From Leptospira neocaledonica (GTDB lineage Bacteria; Spirochaetota; Leptospiria; Leptospirales; Leptospiraceae), in contig NZ_NPEA01000006.1 of assembly GCF_002812205.1 (NCBI RefSeq), positions 217,075 through 281,074 of the forward strand: a DNA stretch of 64,000 nt. Reading direction: 5' to 3'. How positions within the stretch are numbered: position 1 is the stretch's first letter; the number at the start of each line of letters is the position of its first letter. This document shows, piece by piece, positions 18,301 to 25,365 of this stretch. The notes under the pieces are model-generated. The model was not told where the DNA came from, did not search any database, and was given only the letters and a program-made list of their open reading frames with translations. A program made the position numbers and the translations under genes.

Positions 18301-19545
18301 GGCTTATCAATGCCGCTTCTACTTCTTTCTATTTTCGGGATTTTTGCTATTCCAAATTGTAATGCATTTATAGGAAAAAATAAGGGCCCTTGGCATGATT
18401 TGGAAACTTTCCTTGAAGAAAGCGCAGCTATAGGATCCAAAAGCGGAGGCATAGACGGTTCCGGAGTGCCTGCCGTAGGTGCTTTCTTTTATCATTCAGA
18501 TAGGCTTGGCTCGACTTCTATGCTGACCGACGGTTACGGCAATCCTGTTTCCGGACCTGGACGTAGTGGAGTAAGTTCGATAAGTTATCTTCCTTATGGG
18601 GAGCTTAATTCCTCGGAATCTACTGGTCCAGATATCTTTCACTATAAGTTTACCGGACAAGTATTGGATGCAGATACCGGTTTGTATTATTATAAATCTA
18701 GATTCTATGATTCGTTTTTAGGAAGATTTATTCAAGCGGACGATAGAGCTGATAAAGGAATTAACGCTTTAAATCGATATATGTACGTCGGCGGAAACCC
18801 TACAAATCGAATCGATCCGGATGGCCATGTAAATTTAAGCCAAGCAATCCATATGTTTAATCGAATCGTTGGTCACATGCTTGGGAAAAATTTTCATAAT
18901 GGTAATAGTCCGAGCCTTAATTCGATCGGTCGCGATTTGGCCCGTAGCGGGTTAGGAAAGAATTTAACAGGAGCTTGGCGGTTTACTTGGAGGTTGGTAA
19001 ATAACATAGGGTTTGTTGTCGGAGTTTTAGAGGGAGTTTTCGACTATATAATTTCGATTCCATATGCCTTATACAAGGGGACACCTATGCCGTATTTAAC
19101 CTATCATCATGGAGGATTTATGGTTCATAATTCAGCTTATGCTGAAATTGATTGGACGTTTAGTGGAAGTTCCGTGCGCTCAGTGACGTCAGGGGGAGTT
19201 GCGCATTTAAGAAATGGAGACGAAAATAAATTAGTCATGAAGCATGAGGAAGGTCACATGCAGCAAAATATTAATTATTTTGGAGATACTGCTAATATAG
19301 AATATGGAGCAGATTTTCATCAGCTAACATTGGATTATTCAGCAACGCCATACTTATTCTATCTAGCCTTTGGGCCGCAAGCACTACAAGCGATAGCGGC
19401 AATGAATGTCTATTATGGTGGAAGCTCTGCTCAAGGGCTAAATGTCCTCGCCTTATACCTTAATCCAGAAGGGGCAAATCCGGCGACTAATCTTTTTTAT
19501 TTCTTGTATGCAGTCCAATCGGATCTTAATCACATTAAGCGATAA
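12388..19545 (+). CDS. Giant exported SpvB/VCBS/RHS protein, polymorphic-toxin-like
   Basis: 2385 residues. Order: signal-like hydrophobic N-terminus (about 10-30); SpvB-type domain (about 45-300, with PPGTKGIVPALALTYNSGG and GVGWGLQG); seven VCBS/FG-GAP-like Asp-rich repeats (near 436, 491, 568, 614, 821, 871, 934), probably Ca-binding; YD/RHS repeats (about 1190-1900); a hydrophobic hairpin (about 1940-1992); the RHS-associated core (about 2035-2150, ending NRIDPDG); and a 235-residue C-terminal domain with HEEGH (2286-2290) and EYGAD (2305-2309). The plan resembles fused TcB-TcC of Tc toxins, where the RHS shell encloses a variable toxic tip released by self-cleavage near the core end. Cargo action as a zinc protease is inferred. 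The gene looks AT-richer than its neighbours, fitting horizontal gain. Confidence 0.88.
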   Translation: MKIIKRKLKKFTLILLFPLLSLILFTGFSIQSLFKSITGSLLPQSLPKLSALPNGMLSSSIEIVLPPGTKGIVPALALTYNSGGNNGILGVGWGLQGIYSISRDPKFGINYDGNDNFLSDQVGPLIDISGSKSKYHSQKESWIQFVPSGVCGNGPCSWTATDKDGNTYSYGKTSDSRVEALGRSGAIRTWALNQVRDPFGNGYDITYIEDTSNGEYYPNEITYQNRSIKFEYDNSRTDTFPSYLNGSLVKTTKRMEAIRVYTDGSLIREYEFDYSSGTSTGRSLLTSLKKSESNTFGSESYDDLKFSYGSDGFSLQEILDSNLNTTVSNVNLFVPSGLLLYANLLFGNPLPTQPTATEKRMANYLQYAMHIPVPDRESCNNGPSACLCAAYAPCWGGNVGFFNYLASMCLAYNNWGGPTYCASGIESGLTYWTPMDLDGNGILDFASIVGSETANTIRLRVWPVQNGTIDSNSSFLSPILPLHYNTFYQAVDLNGDGRTDFAYESGGKLNVIYSQGTSFSNPSNFSNVVIPAANRNMQAFVPYSYFFEYSTTNPTRMATDKAPTDWFADMNSDSLADFIHYDGSKFNIYINQKGSFANPIQIAGTSAYFINEFMDLDSDGKAEFVRLVQYSENPQYTAVNSQLQAANAQADSITSTYNTENDILNSILTTGGTSIPNSDFNSLVDYYLTGCGYYISNIGIGNYSFDDVVLVRNSSGENVACIQNDPNYIDIIQLQAARIGTAIPTTNTLSNDLQVIYAATIGPIAAIQTDLQNQLNSLNASANGTIRYRLDVTTFNLTAKTSSTVQNDLGTSADRLRSFFGDVNSDNLPDFVTIVGNQIKVSLNTGKGFASQVSSSLNATDGIKAIQFNFSDVNSDGLEDLVLYNKESQTVESYLSNGAGSLNYNSAFGFGQFALSEQTTNGVYKADQGQFIIQDVNGDGSKDALLIKLWQDKTQGHVLIRNGSSKSSDEDDLISATNGIQTSSVSYTTKHGHAGAIQAGSGDYPNIVDASHSFLVTGISSDIGSGVTIGENFEYKNARFYLGHRNIVRSLGFASVKEIDSGTKFYKLTEYFQNDYRLAGVPSTFSNYNASGNLLQQTIYSGFRFPNPFGTEIASPTTVSTSSYHNGNIELTSDTSFTLDSYGFTTNQTETSGSHQVSLDINLVHDTTKWRIARAIRNLKSVDGVTVQDKSITYNGDSISSVTQFSGTSAEQKTSYEYDTYGNPILTRDALGATTTIKYDPVVHTFPIEATNALGHVEKINYDPNLGVEISKTDANGIVSSKTYDVFGRVSTVIYPGNSNWNESYEYNNSGKFNLTDLSSNQSITKTIRDNVNGTKTTITEFSDPFGNILRSISNTAVSGSNLITDSVFDYKTGLLLKKSNPYFNNTVPYWTEYKYEDPDYRSTQSIFTGTQGQIITNISYSGLSISKLVSYPDGQTKTFGESKNELGQVISLTENDKTISTVYAPNGQPAKITDPAGRITTFTYDSAGRKTSVTDPNSGTIGYVYDSLGRITKQTDARGKNISFTFDKIGRVISTQASGGESPITNEYDGTSSSHGIGRLTKVNDGSGSTEINYNSQGKVTRQIKTIDEQRIITELEYDSLGRPITIVYPEGSKVHQSYSQNGNLEKVTLDTADGKNSGVTVAEYAGPIFQNDEVIFRKTTGNGVVTDIKIDLSNFQTTSLSSTKNDGTIIQSFTYQYDPKGNVIKQIDSKYSNRNQIFSYDKHNRLISATGSYGTQNYTYSSDGNLLQKGDVSFSYTDQNHANAVTAAISEKGSVSYSYDASGNMIYRNGDALLYDSYGRLIEYQTTKGEIIKYTYDFSGSRVKSENLKTALVTYSVDDHYEIAKTHGKNEKHTMYVKGLGGEILTQITRMNAKLLTQVSGNSQIAFGGNTWLDDLGFCSGLAIDCDLYWKNRFVSPIQHFLAYSSFFYKGIPTLSFRIGYIFFILSLLYFAYPFLLKGNEILQRKKITGLSMPLLLLSIFGIFAIPNCNAFIGKNKGPWHDLETFLEESAAIGSKSGGIDGSGVPAVGAFFYHSDRLGSTSMLTDGYGNPVSGPGRSGVSSISYLPYGELNSSESTGPDIFHYKFTGQVLDADTGLYYYKSRFYDSFLGRFIQADDRADKGINALNRYMYVGGNPTNRIDPDGHVNLSQAIHMFNRIVGHMLGKNFHNGNSPSLNSIGRDLARSGLGKNLTGAWRFTWRLVNNIGFVVGVLEGVFDYIISIPYALYKGTPMPYLTYHHGGFMVHNSAYAEIDWTFSGSSVRSVTSGGVAHLRNGDENKLVMKHEEGHMQQNINYFGDTANIEYGADFHQLTLDYSATPYLFYLAFGPQALQAIAAMNVYYGGSSAQGLNVLALYLNPEGANPATNLFYFLYAVQSDLNHIKR

Positions 19546-19565
19546 TGCCAAAAGGGGAATTGAAA

Positions 19566-19781
19566 ATGAATCTGAACAAAAGCTTATTTTTGTTTTTTTT
19601 AATTATATTACTTTTTATTCAAAATTGCTCAACATGCATTAATTGTAGTGATAAAAAAATGTCCGCAGCAGAATGTGCTTTGCTAGCGATAGCCGGTGAA
19701 AGTAAATCTACTGGAAATCCAGAAGATATAAAGGCGGCAACTAATCTATTCTTTTTAGAATGCACGTCGTCAAAGGAATGA
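19566..19781 (+). CDS. Small Cys-rich putative lipoprotein
   Basis: A 71-residue protein with Lys/Asn at the start, a hydrophobic stretch and a spirochaete-style lipobox ending FIQNC, so Cys21 would carry the lipid. More cysteines follow (C24, C27, C36 and C65), giving a small disulphide-rich mature part. The frame opens at an ATG at 19545 overlapping the RHS stop, but ATG 19566 is preferred: AGGGG lies nine bases upstream and the signal peptide begins there. It is 20 bases behind the RHS gene, so co-transcribed. No family recognised. An immunity or accessory role for the RHS protein is possible from position alone. Confidence 0.65.
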   Translation: MNLNKSLFLFFLIILLFIQNCSTCINCSDKKMSAAECALLAIAGESKSTGNPEDIKAATNLFFLECTSSKE

Positions 19782-19828
19782 ATAGATTCAATTTTTGAAA
19801 TTTTAGTAAAAAATTAGGAAGTAAACAG

Positions 19829-20152
19829 ATGAGATTTTTATTTTTAACAATACTTTTGGTTTGCGCTAGCTGCGCTGCAGTTCCACCGGGCGGCGGAGGT
19901 GCGTTAATATACAATGATTTTCGCGCTCCGTACAAGACATTCCCGGTAAAATTAGGAACACAGACCGCTGAATCTTCTGCTCATTGTATATTAGCCTTGG
20001 CCTGTTTTGGTGATATTTCTGTCAGCAGCATCGCACAAAAGAAGGGAATCAAGTTCGTTACGAATATTGAATATGAATTTTTTAACATTTCTTTCTTTTA
20101 TAGTAGAACAAAAATTATAATCGTCGGATCCGATGAAGCAAAGAATCCTTAA
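19829..20152 (+). CDS. TRL-like small lipoprotein
   Basis: A 107-residue protein with a signal peptide and lipobox (LLVCASC, Cys15), then a glycine-proline stretch (PPGGGGALIYNDFRAPYK) and a compact domain ILALACFGDISVSSIAQKKG followed by IKFVTNIEYEFF. The Gly-Ala-Leu-Ile-Tyr opening and the GDxS...A...GI block resemble TRL-like lipoproteins (Pfam TRL), a small family of bacterial lipoproteins without a known biochemical role. The ribosome site AGGAAG lies seven bases before the ATG. It overlaps the next gene by 20 bases. It sits in the cassette behind the RHS gene and is likely anchored to a membrane facing the periplasm or outside. Confidence 0.7.
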   Translation: MRFLFLTILLVCASCAAVPPGGGGALIYNDFRAPYKTFPVKLGTQTAESSAHCILALACFGDISVSSIAQKKGIKFVTNIEYEFFNISFFYSRTKIIIVGSDEAKNP

Positions 20153-20627
20153 GCAGTTATTATTGGCTGGGTTAGCTCTAATGATATTTTCCAATGAGCT
20201 ATTCGCAAATGATTCTCAGACGAATATGGCCGGGTTTTCTTTGTATTCTTTTCTTAGCCTCGCGGCTCCGGTCCCCCCTCCCGCTGATCAGTTAAGAGGG
20301 TACCATATTAATTTTAACGCGAATGATAACTCGGAGTCGGATAGCGATAATAACATTCCACTAAGAACGTTTCAGAAGAGAACGATTCCACTACTATACG
20401 CAGACGTGAGTTTTCCAATATATTCAGAATCTGCTATAAGCAATACACTAATATATAAATACTCGACGAGATGTGTAGTCTGGGCGTTGCCACTGGCTTG
20501 TTTATCGGGTGATGGCGAGAGATTCGTTGAGAAGGCAAAGATAACCGATATTACGATTAATTACTTTCAATTTACTATTTTGTATTTTTCGTATGAGATT
20601 GTATTTCGAGGATTACCTGATAAGTAG
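20133..20627 (+). CDS. Exported protein, divergent TRL-like paralogue
   Basis: A 164-residue protein with a classical signal peptide (cleavage expected near LFANDSQ), a low-complexity linker with PPPADQLRG and an Asp/Ser/Asn-rich run (NDNSESDSDNN), and a C-terminal part that parallels the preceding protein: PLLYADVSFPIY against ALIYNDFRAPYK, then WALPLACLSGDGERFVEKAK against ILALACFGDISVSSIAQKKG, then a final beta stretch ending in VFRG against IIVG. I read the two as diverged tandem copies; this alignment was made by eye. It has no lipobox, so it would be free in the periplasm. It is the last gene of the cassette. Confidence 0.65.
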   Translation: MKQRILKQLLLAGLALMIFSNELFANDSQTNMAGFSLYSFLSLAAPVPPPADQLRGYHINFNANDNSESDSDNNIPLRTFQKRTIPLLYADVSFPIYSESAISNTLIYKYSTRCVVWALPLACLSGDGERFVEKAKITDITINYFQFTILYFSYEIVFRGLPDK

Positions 20628-20687
20628 TATCTTGTATTTCGAAATTTTTTCTTACTTCTTTTTTCAAAGTTTTTTTTAGCCTAGGTG

Positions 20688-20706
20688 CTTCGACAGACTC
20701 GTTAAT
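20688..20706 (+). repeat. Right boundary repeat (relic of trmH 3' end)
   Basis: CTTCGACAGACTCGTTAAT matches the end of the trmH-like gene (11819-11837) at 17 of 19 bases. With the preceding GTG it still reads V-L-R-Q-T-R-stop, and its TAA overlaps the ATG of the next gene (TAATG). This looks like the original trmH terminus, still joined to its former downstream neighbour. Candidate attR-type junction. Confidence 0.55.
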
Positions 20707-21820
20707 GAAAAAGATCCATATTTCTGCGTTTGTGAGCGGTCACGGTTTCGGTCATATCAGCCGTAGCCTAGAAGCAATCCTCCAAATTTTAATTCAAAAT
20801 CCTGAATGGACTGCAACCGTTCATTCTCCCAGAGGGGAAGAATTTGCATCATCCCTGGATGTTTCCGGTATTTGGGGGAAAGTCAGAAATAGAATCCGAT
20901 TCAGAAAAACAAAATCGGATGTGGGCATCGTCCAAAAAGATTCTCTCGGAATGGATCTTGACTCGACGGAATCTGAAATTTTAGAATTTAAGAAGAACAA
21001 AGAATCCCTCTTACAATCAGAAACTGAATATCTCAAAAAAGAAAGCCCTGATATTATTTGGTCAGATTCTTCTTCTTTTCCTTTTTTGATCGCGTCCGAT
21101 CTTAAGATACCTTCTTTATTTTTAGGAAATTTCACTTGGGATTATATTTATTCCTATTATGAATCTACAATATTCAGAATATACTCCGAAGAATTAAAAA
21201 AGGAATATGCACTCTGCGATTTAGGTCTTGTCCTTCCACTCTCTTGCCCTGTCACTTCGATCCGTGTAACCAAAAACATCGGATTATTAGGACGTAAACC
21301 GAACCTAACTAAAGAAGAAGCTAGAAAATATTACGGTTTCGAAGAAGGTATAGAGTATTATCTATTTTCCTTTGGAGCATATGGGATCGACTCTTTTCAT
21401 TTTGATTGGAAAGAATGGGACCCGTCCAAAAGAAGGATCGTAATTGGTGGAATAGAATGGAAGATAGAGGCCAAAAATAATCTAGGAATTGTGACAATTC
21501 CTAACTGTCATTATCCCGACCTACTCAGAGCAAGCGACTTCGTATTGACCAAACCAGGTTATGGGATCTTAAGCGAGTCATATTTTTCAGGGACTCCCAT
21601 CCTTTATACCGACAGAGGTAACTTTCCAGAATATAAATATTTGGTAGAAGCGTTACAGTCTCAGTACAAATCCTCTTATATTTCCCATAATGACCTGTTC
21701 TCTTTCCGCTGGGAAGAAGCGTCCAAGAGCGCAATGACTTCTAACGTTATCACTGATCCAAGATTCCAAAGGGATGCTATCAAAGAGATCCAAGATTCTA
21801 TCTTAGAATTTATCAAATAA
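20705..21820 (+). CDS. GT-B fold glycosyltransferase, MurG-like
   Basis: A 371-residue protein starting with the GT-B N-terminal motif SGHGFGHISRS and ending with the donor-sugar binding motif LTKPGYGILSESYFSGTPIL, as in MurG/UGT-like enzymes and the N-terminal part of L-arabinokinases. It should transfer a sugar from a nucleotide donor; donor and acceptor are unknown. No signal peptide, so it is cytoplasmic or peripheral at the membrane. No ribosome site is visible: the ATG overlaps a relic TAA (TAATG), which suggests it was once coupled to the trmH-like gene and lost that coupling when the RHS cassette entered. Confidence 0.85.
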   Translation: MKKIHISAFVSGHGFGHISRSLEAILQILIQNPEWTATVHSPRGEEFASSLDVSGIWGKVRNRIRFRKTKSDVGIVQKDSLGMDLDSTESEILEFKKNKESLLQSETEYLKKESPDIIWSDSSSFPFLIASDLKIPSLFLGNFTWDYIYSYYESTIFRIYSEELKKEYALCDLGLVLPLSCPVTSIRVTKNIGLLGRKPNLTKEEARKYYGFEEGIEYYLFSFGAYGIDSFHFDWKEWDPSKRRIVIGGIEWKIEAKNNLGIVTIPNCHYPDLLRASDFVLTKPGYGILSESYFSGTPILYTDRGNFPEYKYLVEALQSQYKSSYISHNDLFSFRWEEASKSAMTSNVITDPRFQRDAIKEIQDSILEFIK

Positions 21821-21951
21821 GTTACATCGTCCAGCTAACAAGCGTTTGGCAGAATAGAATACAGTCTAATGTCTTCCTTTCACTTTTTTACTTTTCTTCC
21901 TTTAAAAAATCGAGTATTTTAAGCCGCGACTGCGATTGTTTGGAGGGCGTC

Positions 21952-23070
21952 ATGTGGAAGGAAAGAGTCCGCGGTAAGGTAGAAGAATTATTTGCAAAGG
22001 CCGGAGTCAGTTTCGGAGGAAATGCTGATTGGGATATTAAAGTTAAGGATGATAGATTATTCGAAAAAATATTCAGTAACGGTTCTCTAGGCTTAGGAGA
22101 AGCTTATATGAACGGCTGGTTCGAATGCGGAAGGTTCGATGAAACAGTCCGAAGATTATTAGATAAAGGTATAGAAAAGGCCGCCAAAACTTGGGGAAAT
22201 CTATTTCTATATTTAGAATCCATAATATTAAATCGCCAATCCAAAAGAAGAGCGTTTGTGATCGGAGAAAGACATTATGATCTCGGAAATGACCTATTCG
22301 AGTTGATGTTAGACAAGGAAATGGTTTATTCCTGCGCTTACTGGAAGAATGCCGGCTCCCTAGATCAGGCTCAAAAAAATAAAATGGACCTGATCTGTAG
22401 AAAGCTGGATCTCCAACCAGGTATGAAAGTTTTAGATATAGGATGTGGCTGGGGAGGACTTGCCAGACATGCAGCCAAAGAATACGGAGCGGAAGTACTC
22501 GGTATTAGCGTTTCCAAAGAACAACTGTCTCTCGCGGAAGAAAGGTCCAAAAACCTAAAAGTTAAATACGAATTAATGGACTATCGGGATGTAAAAGACA
22601 ATTTCGATTCTGTCCTTTCCGTAGGGCAAATGGAACATGTGGGTTATAAAAATTACAGGACCTATATGGAAATAGTTTATAAATCTCTAAAGGAGAAGGG
22701 ATTATTTTTACTTCATACAATCGGCTCTAACGACTCTCATAAAGTGACTGATCGGTGGATCGAAAAATATATCTTTCCGAATTCACATCTCCCATCCGCG
22801 GCCCAGATCACAAAGGCAAGCGAAAACCTTTTTGTCTTGGAAGATCTTCACAATTTCGGTCCCGACTATGATAAAACTCTCATGGCTTGGTATCATAATT
22901 TCGAAAATGGATGGAGCCAAATCCAGGAAAAATACGGAGAAAGATTCAGACGTATGTGGGAATTTTATCTTTTAAGTTGCGCGGGTGCGTTCCGTTCTCG
23001 GAAAATACAACTCTGGCAGTTCGTATTTTCGAAAGGAGATAGAGAAGAAGTATATCAGGCTGTTAGATAA
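21952..23070 (+). CDS. cfa: Cyclopropane-fatty-acyl-phospholipid synthase
   Basis: A 372-residue SAM-dependent enzyme that adds a methylene across the double bond of unsaturated acyl chains in membrane phospholipids. The SAM site is VLDIGCGWGGLARHAA. Conserved blocks include ERHYDLGNDLFELML, YSCAYW and the C-terminal YHNFENGW. A TTG opens the frame at 21940, but ATG 21952 follows a GGAGG site at the right distance and is chosen. It stands alone, 131 bases after the glycosyltransferase, and converges on opgH across a repeat-filled gap. Confidence 0.95.
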   Translation: MWKERVRGKVEELFAKAGVSFGGNADWDIKVKDDRLFEKIFSNGSLGLGEAYMNGWFECGRFDETVRRLLDKGIEKAAKTWGNLFLYLESIILNRQSKRRAFVIGERHYDLGNDLFELMLDKEMVYSCAYWKNAGSLDQAQKNKMDLICRKLDLQPGMKVLDIGCGWGGLARHAAKEYGAEVLGISVSKEQLSLAEERSKNLKVKYELMDYRDVKDNFDSVLSVGQMEHVGYKNYRTYMEIVYKSLKEKGLFLLHTIGSNDSHKVTDRWIEKYIFPNSHLPSAAQITKASENLFVLEDLHNFGPDYDKTLMAWYHNFENGWSQIQEKYGERFRRMWEFYLLSCAGAFRSRKIQLWQFVFSKGDREEVYQAVR

Positions 23071-23091
23071 TCGCAGCATAGTAGTAAATAT

Positions 23092-23172
23092 GCGATGTAG
23101 GAACTCCAACATCGCAAACTTTAATTTACTCTAAGACTCCGCGTCTCTGTGTGAAAACACTCAGTGCCTCTT
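23092..23172. repeat. Composite dispersed repeat between cfa and opgH
   Basis: A palindromic core GCGATGT...ACATCGC around AGGAACTCCA (23092-23115) is followed by CTCCGCGTCTCTGTGTGAAA and CACTCAGTGCCTCTT. The same parts recur at 42021-42117 and 60408-60513. It occupies the space between two convergent genes and may form the shared transcript end, although no clean T-run follows. Confidence 0.65.
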
Positions 23173-23190
23173 CCAATCTCCGTGCCTGAG

Positions 23191-25365
23191 CTACCTGAAC
23201 CAGGAGACGATCTGTTCTTTGCGTATCCTGGTTTGGTATTCTAAAAATCTTTCTTTCCACCAAGGATGAGTTTTAGAAAGATCCGTTTCCCAAAACCAGA
23301 AATGAAGGTCGTTCAATGTACGCTTATCCCAAAGGAGTCGATTCATCTCCTTAGGATTTAAAGAATCTGGACCGTATTCTTTCCAGTTAGAAACCAGAGC
23401 GTTCATATATCTTTTACGCGCGTCCGATTCTTTTTTTCTGGTTCTCAAACGAGAAATATGAAAACGAAATAGAAGGGGATCCACAACGGATAGAAAAATT
23501 CCTCTTCCTGATTCCATTCCTTCCAAGAACTTAGAATATTCTTTTTCCAAAGTTTCAGTATCTGACAAAAGAACATTCTTTCTGGTTTCTTCGGGTGTTA
23601 AGAGAAAGCCTCTTTTTGCCCAAAGCTCTCCTTGTTTAGAAGAAGAGGTCCATACTCCCCAGAAATAAGAAAGAAGCCAACCGCCTGTAATCGGCAATAA
23701 CCAATAAAAAAGTACAGGATAATATACAAATAACCAGATAGAAATTCCTGTGCCATAAAAAGCTTGAGGAAGTAAGGCTCGAGCAGCAGCCATTCTATCT
23801 ATTCCTTGAGAAGAGTCCCTGTTTTGAGGCCCCCATTCTATCTTTCTATTCCAGAAAGTCATCCAAAGGAATCTGGTGTATTGGACCATATAAGCCGGGG
23901 CCAAGATGACCGACTGGATAAATTCTACAAAAAAAGAAATTATAAATGAGAAAAATCCAATCCCACTTTCTTTCCTGCGAAAAAACAAACCGTCCAAGAA
24001 GGAAAGTATCCTAGGCATAAATAATATTAGAATAGTATAAATCTGTAATCCGTAGAATACAGGAAGATACATACTCTCTTGGAATTGCGCCCATTCTTCC
24101 GGAATAGATGCCAAACGGTAATAATCCGTATCCGCCATCACTGTAAAACTAGTCGCAACAAGTAATAATGCCCAAAGAAGTGAGCTTCCGTAAGACAGGA
24201 TACCTAATAGAATATGGATCCTACTCGAGATCCGCAAGCCCCCCACGAATAAAAACCAAAAATGTTGCAAATTCCCCTGGCACCAACGATTGTCCCTTTT
24301 TAAACTTTCCAGAAGATTGGGAGGACATTCTTCATAAGAACCTTCTAGGTCGTATGCAAACCAAACTGTATATCCAGCTTTTCTAATTAAGGCTGCTTCT
24401 ACCGTATCATGAGAAAGAATCTTTCCTCCTATGGCACCTTCTCCAGGCAAACCAGGAAGTCCGCAATGTTCCATAAAAGGTTTTAATCTTACGATCGCAT
24501 TATGACCCCAGAAAGGTCCGGAAAACACCTGCCAATAATAAGAGCCTGCTCCGAAGATAGGATTGCCGAGCCAGGTCCCGAATTGTGCAAGCCTTTGAAA
24601 TAAACTTTTGCCTCGGATGATCTTAGGAACTGTTTGTATAATACCTGCGTTAGGGACTGCTTCCATAAGGTGGATCAGATTCAGCATACATTCACCGGTC
24701 ACCAAACTATCCGCGTCCAAGACGATCATATATCTATAACGTCTTCCCCATCTCCTACAGAAATCGGCGATGTTTCCCGATTTTTTGTTTAGGTTGATCC
24801 TTCTTTTTCTGTAATATACTCTTCCCTTCGTTTCGGGTTTTCTGGAAAGTTTGGAGAATGCCTTCTCCTCTTGTAGCCAAATATCAGGATCCGTTGTATC
24901 CGATAATAAGAAGAAGTCTAAGTTCTCTCCCAAACCGACTGAAGCCGCGGACTTCATCATGGATTCCAAACCGGCCGAAACTCGAGCTACATCTTCGCAA
25001 TGAATTGGAATAACTACTGCGGTTGGCGGGAGTTCCTTAGGGCTAATTTTTTGTCCTGCAATCAAACCGGAGATACGTGTAGGATCTCCTCCTCTAATTC
25101 TTTGGATCGTTCCAAAAATTGCAGTAGTGGCCCCGAAAGCTAATAAAGGAAATAAGAAGCAGAATAAGAGTAAAGTCGCCCATTCCAAAGGAGAAATCCC
25201 GTTTATTAGAAGAAAACGATATTCTAAATAGATTCCGAACAAAGAGAGAAGTCCCAGAACCCCTACGAATCCTAACCTTCTATACGTAAATTTTCTAGAA
25301 TCGAATGCTTCCTTTAAGATACCTTCCGGCTCAGTAATACCTGTGGGAAATGTTTCCGCATTCAT
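23191..25365 (-). CDS. opgH: Glucan glucosyltransferase OpgH (MdoH)
   Basis: Inner-membrane family 2 glycosyltransferase that builds the beta-glucan backbone of osmoregulated periplasmic glucans from UDP-glucose. 724 residues with about seven or eight membrane segments. Catalytic motifs are present: LDADSLVTGE, then SHDTVEAALIRKAGY, then RDNRWCQGNLQH (the QxxRW-like block). The start is ATG 25365, which overlaps the upstream stop (ATGA); an upstream start at 25377 would extend into the neighbour. Compared with the E. coli enzyme (847 residues) the cytoplasmic N-terminus before the first membrane segment is much shorter, and the small gene just upstream may supply that part. Confidence 0.93.
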   Translation of the reverse strand: MNAETFPTGITEPEGILKEAFDSRKFTYRRLGFVGVLGLLSLFGIYLEYRFLLINGISPLEWATLLLFCFLFPLLAFGATTAIFGTIQRIRGGDPTRISGLIAGQKISPKELPPTAVVIPIHCEDVARVSAGLESMMKSAASVGLGENLDFFLLSDTTDPDIWLQEEKAFSKLSRKPETKGRVYYRKRRINLNKKSGNIADFCRRWGRRYRYMIVLDADSLVTGECMLNLIHLMEAVPNAGIIQTVPKIIRGKSLFQRLAQFGTWLGNPIFGAGSYYWQVFSGPFWGHNAIVRLKPFMEHCGLPGLPGEGAIGGKILSHDTVEAALIRKAGYTVWFAYDLEGSYEECPPNLLESLKRDNRWCQGNLQHFWFLFVGGLRISSRIHILLGILSYGSSLLWALLLVATSFTVMADTDYYRLASIPEEWAQFQESMYLPVFYGLQIYTILILFMPRILSFLDGLFFRRKESGIGFFSFIISFFVEFIQSVILAPAYMVQYTRFLWMTFWNRKIEWGPQNRDSSQGIDRMAAARALLPQAFYGTGISIWLFVYYPVLFYWLLPITGGWLLSYFWGVWTSSSKQGELWAKRGFLLTPEETRKNVLLSDTETLEKEYSKFLEGMESGRGIFLSVVDPLLFRFHISRLRTRKKESDARKRYMNALVSNWKEYGPDSLNPKEMNRLLWDKRTLNDLHFWFWETDLSKTHPWWKERFLEYQTRIRKEQIVSWFR

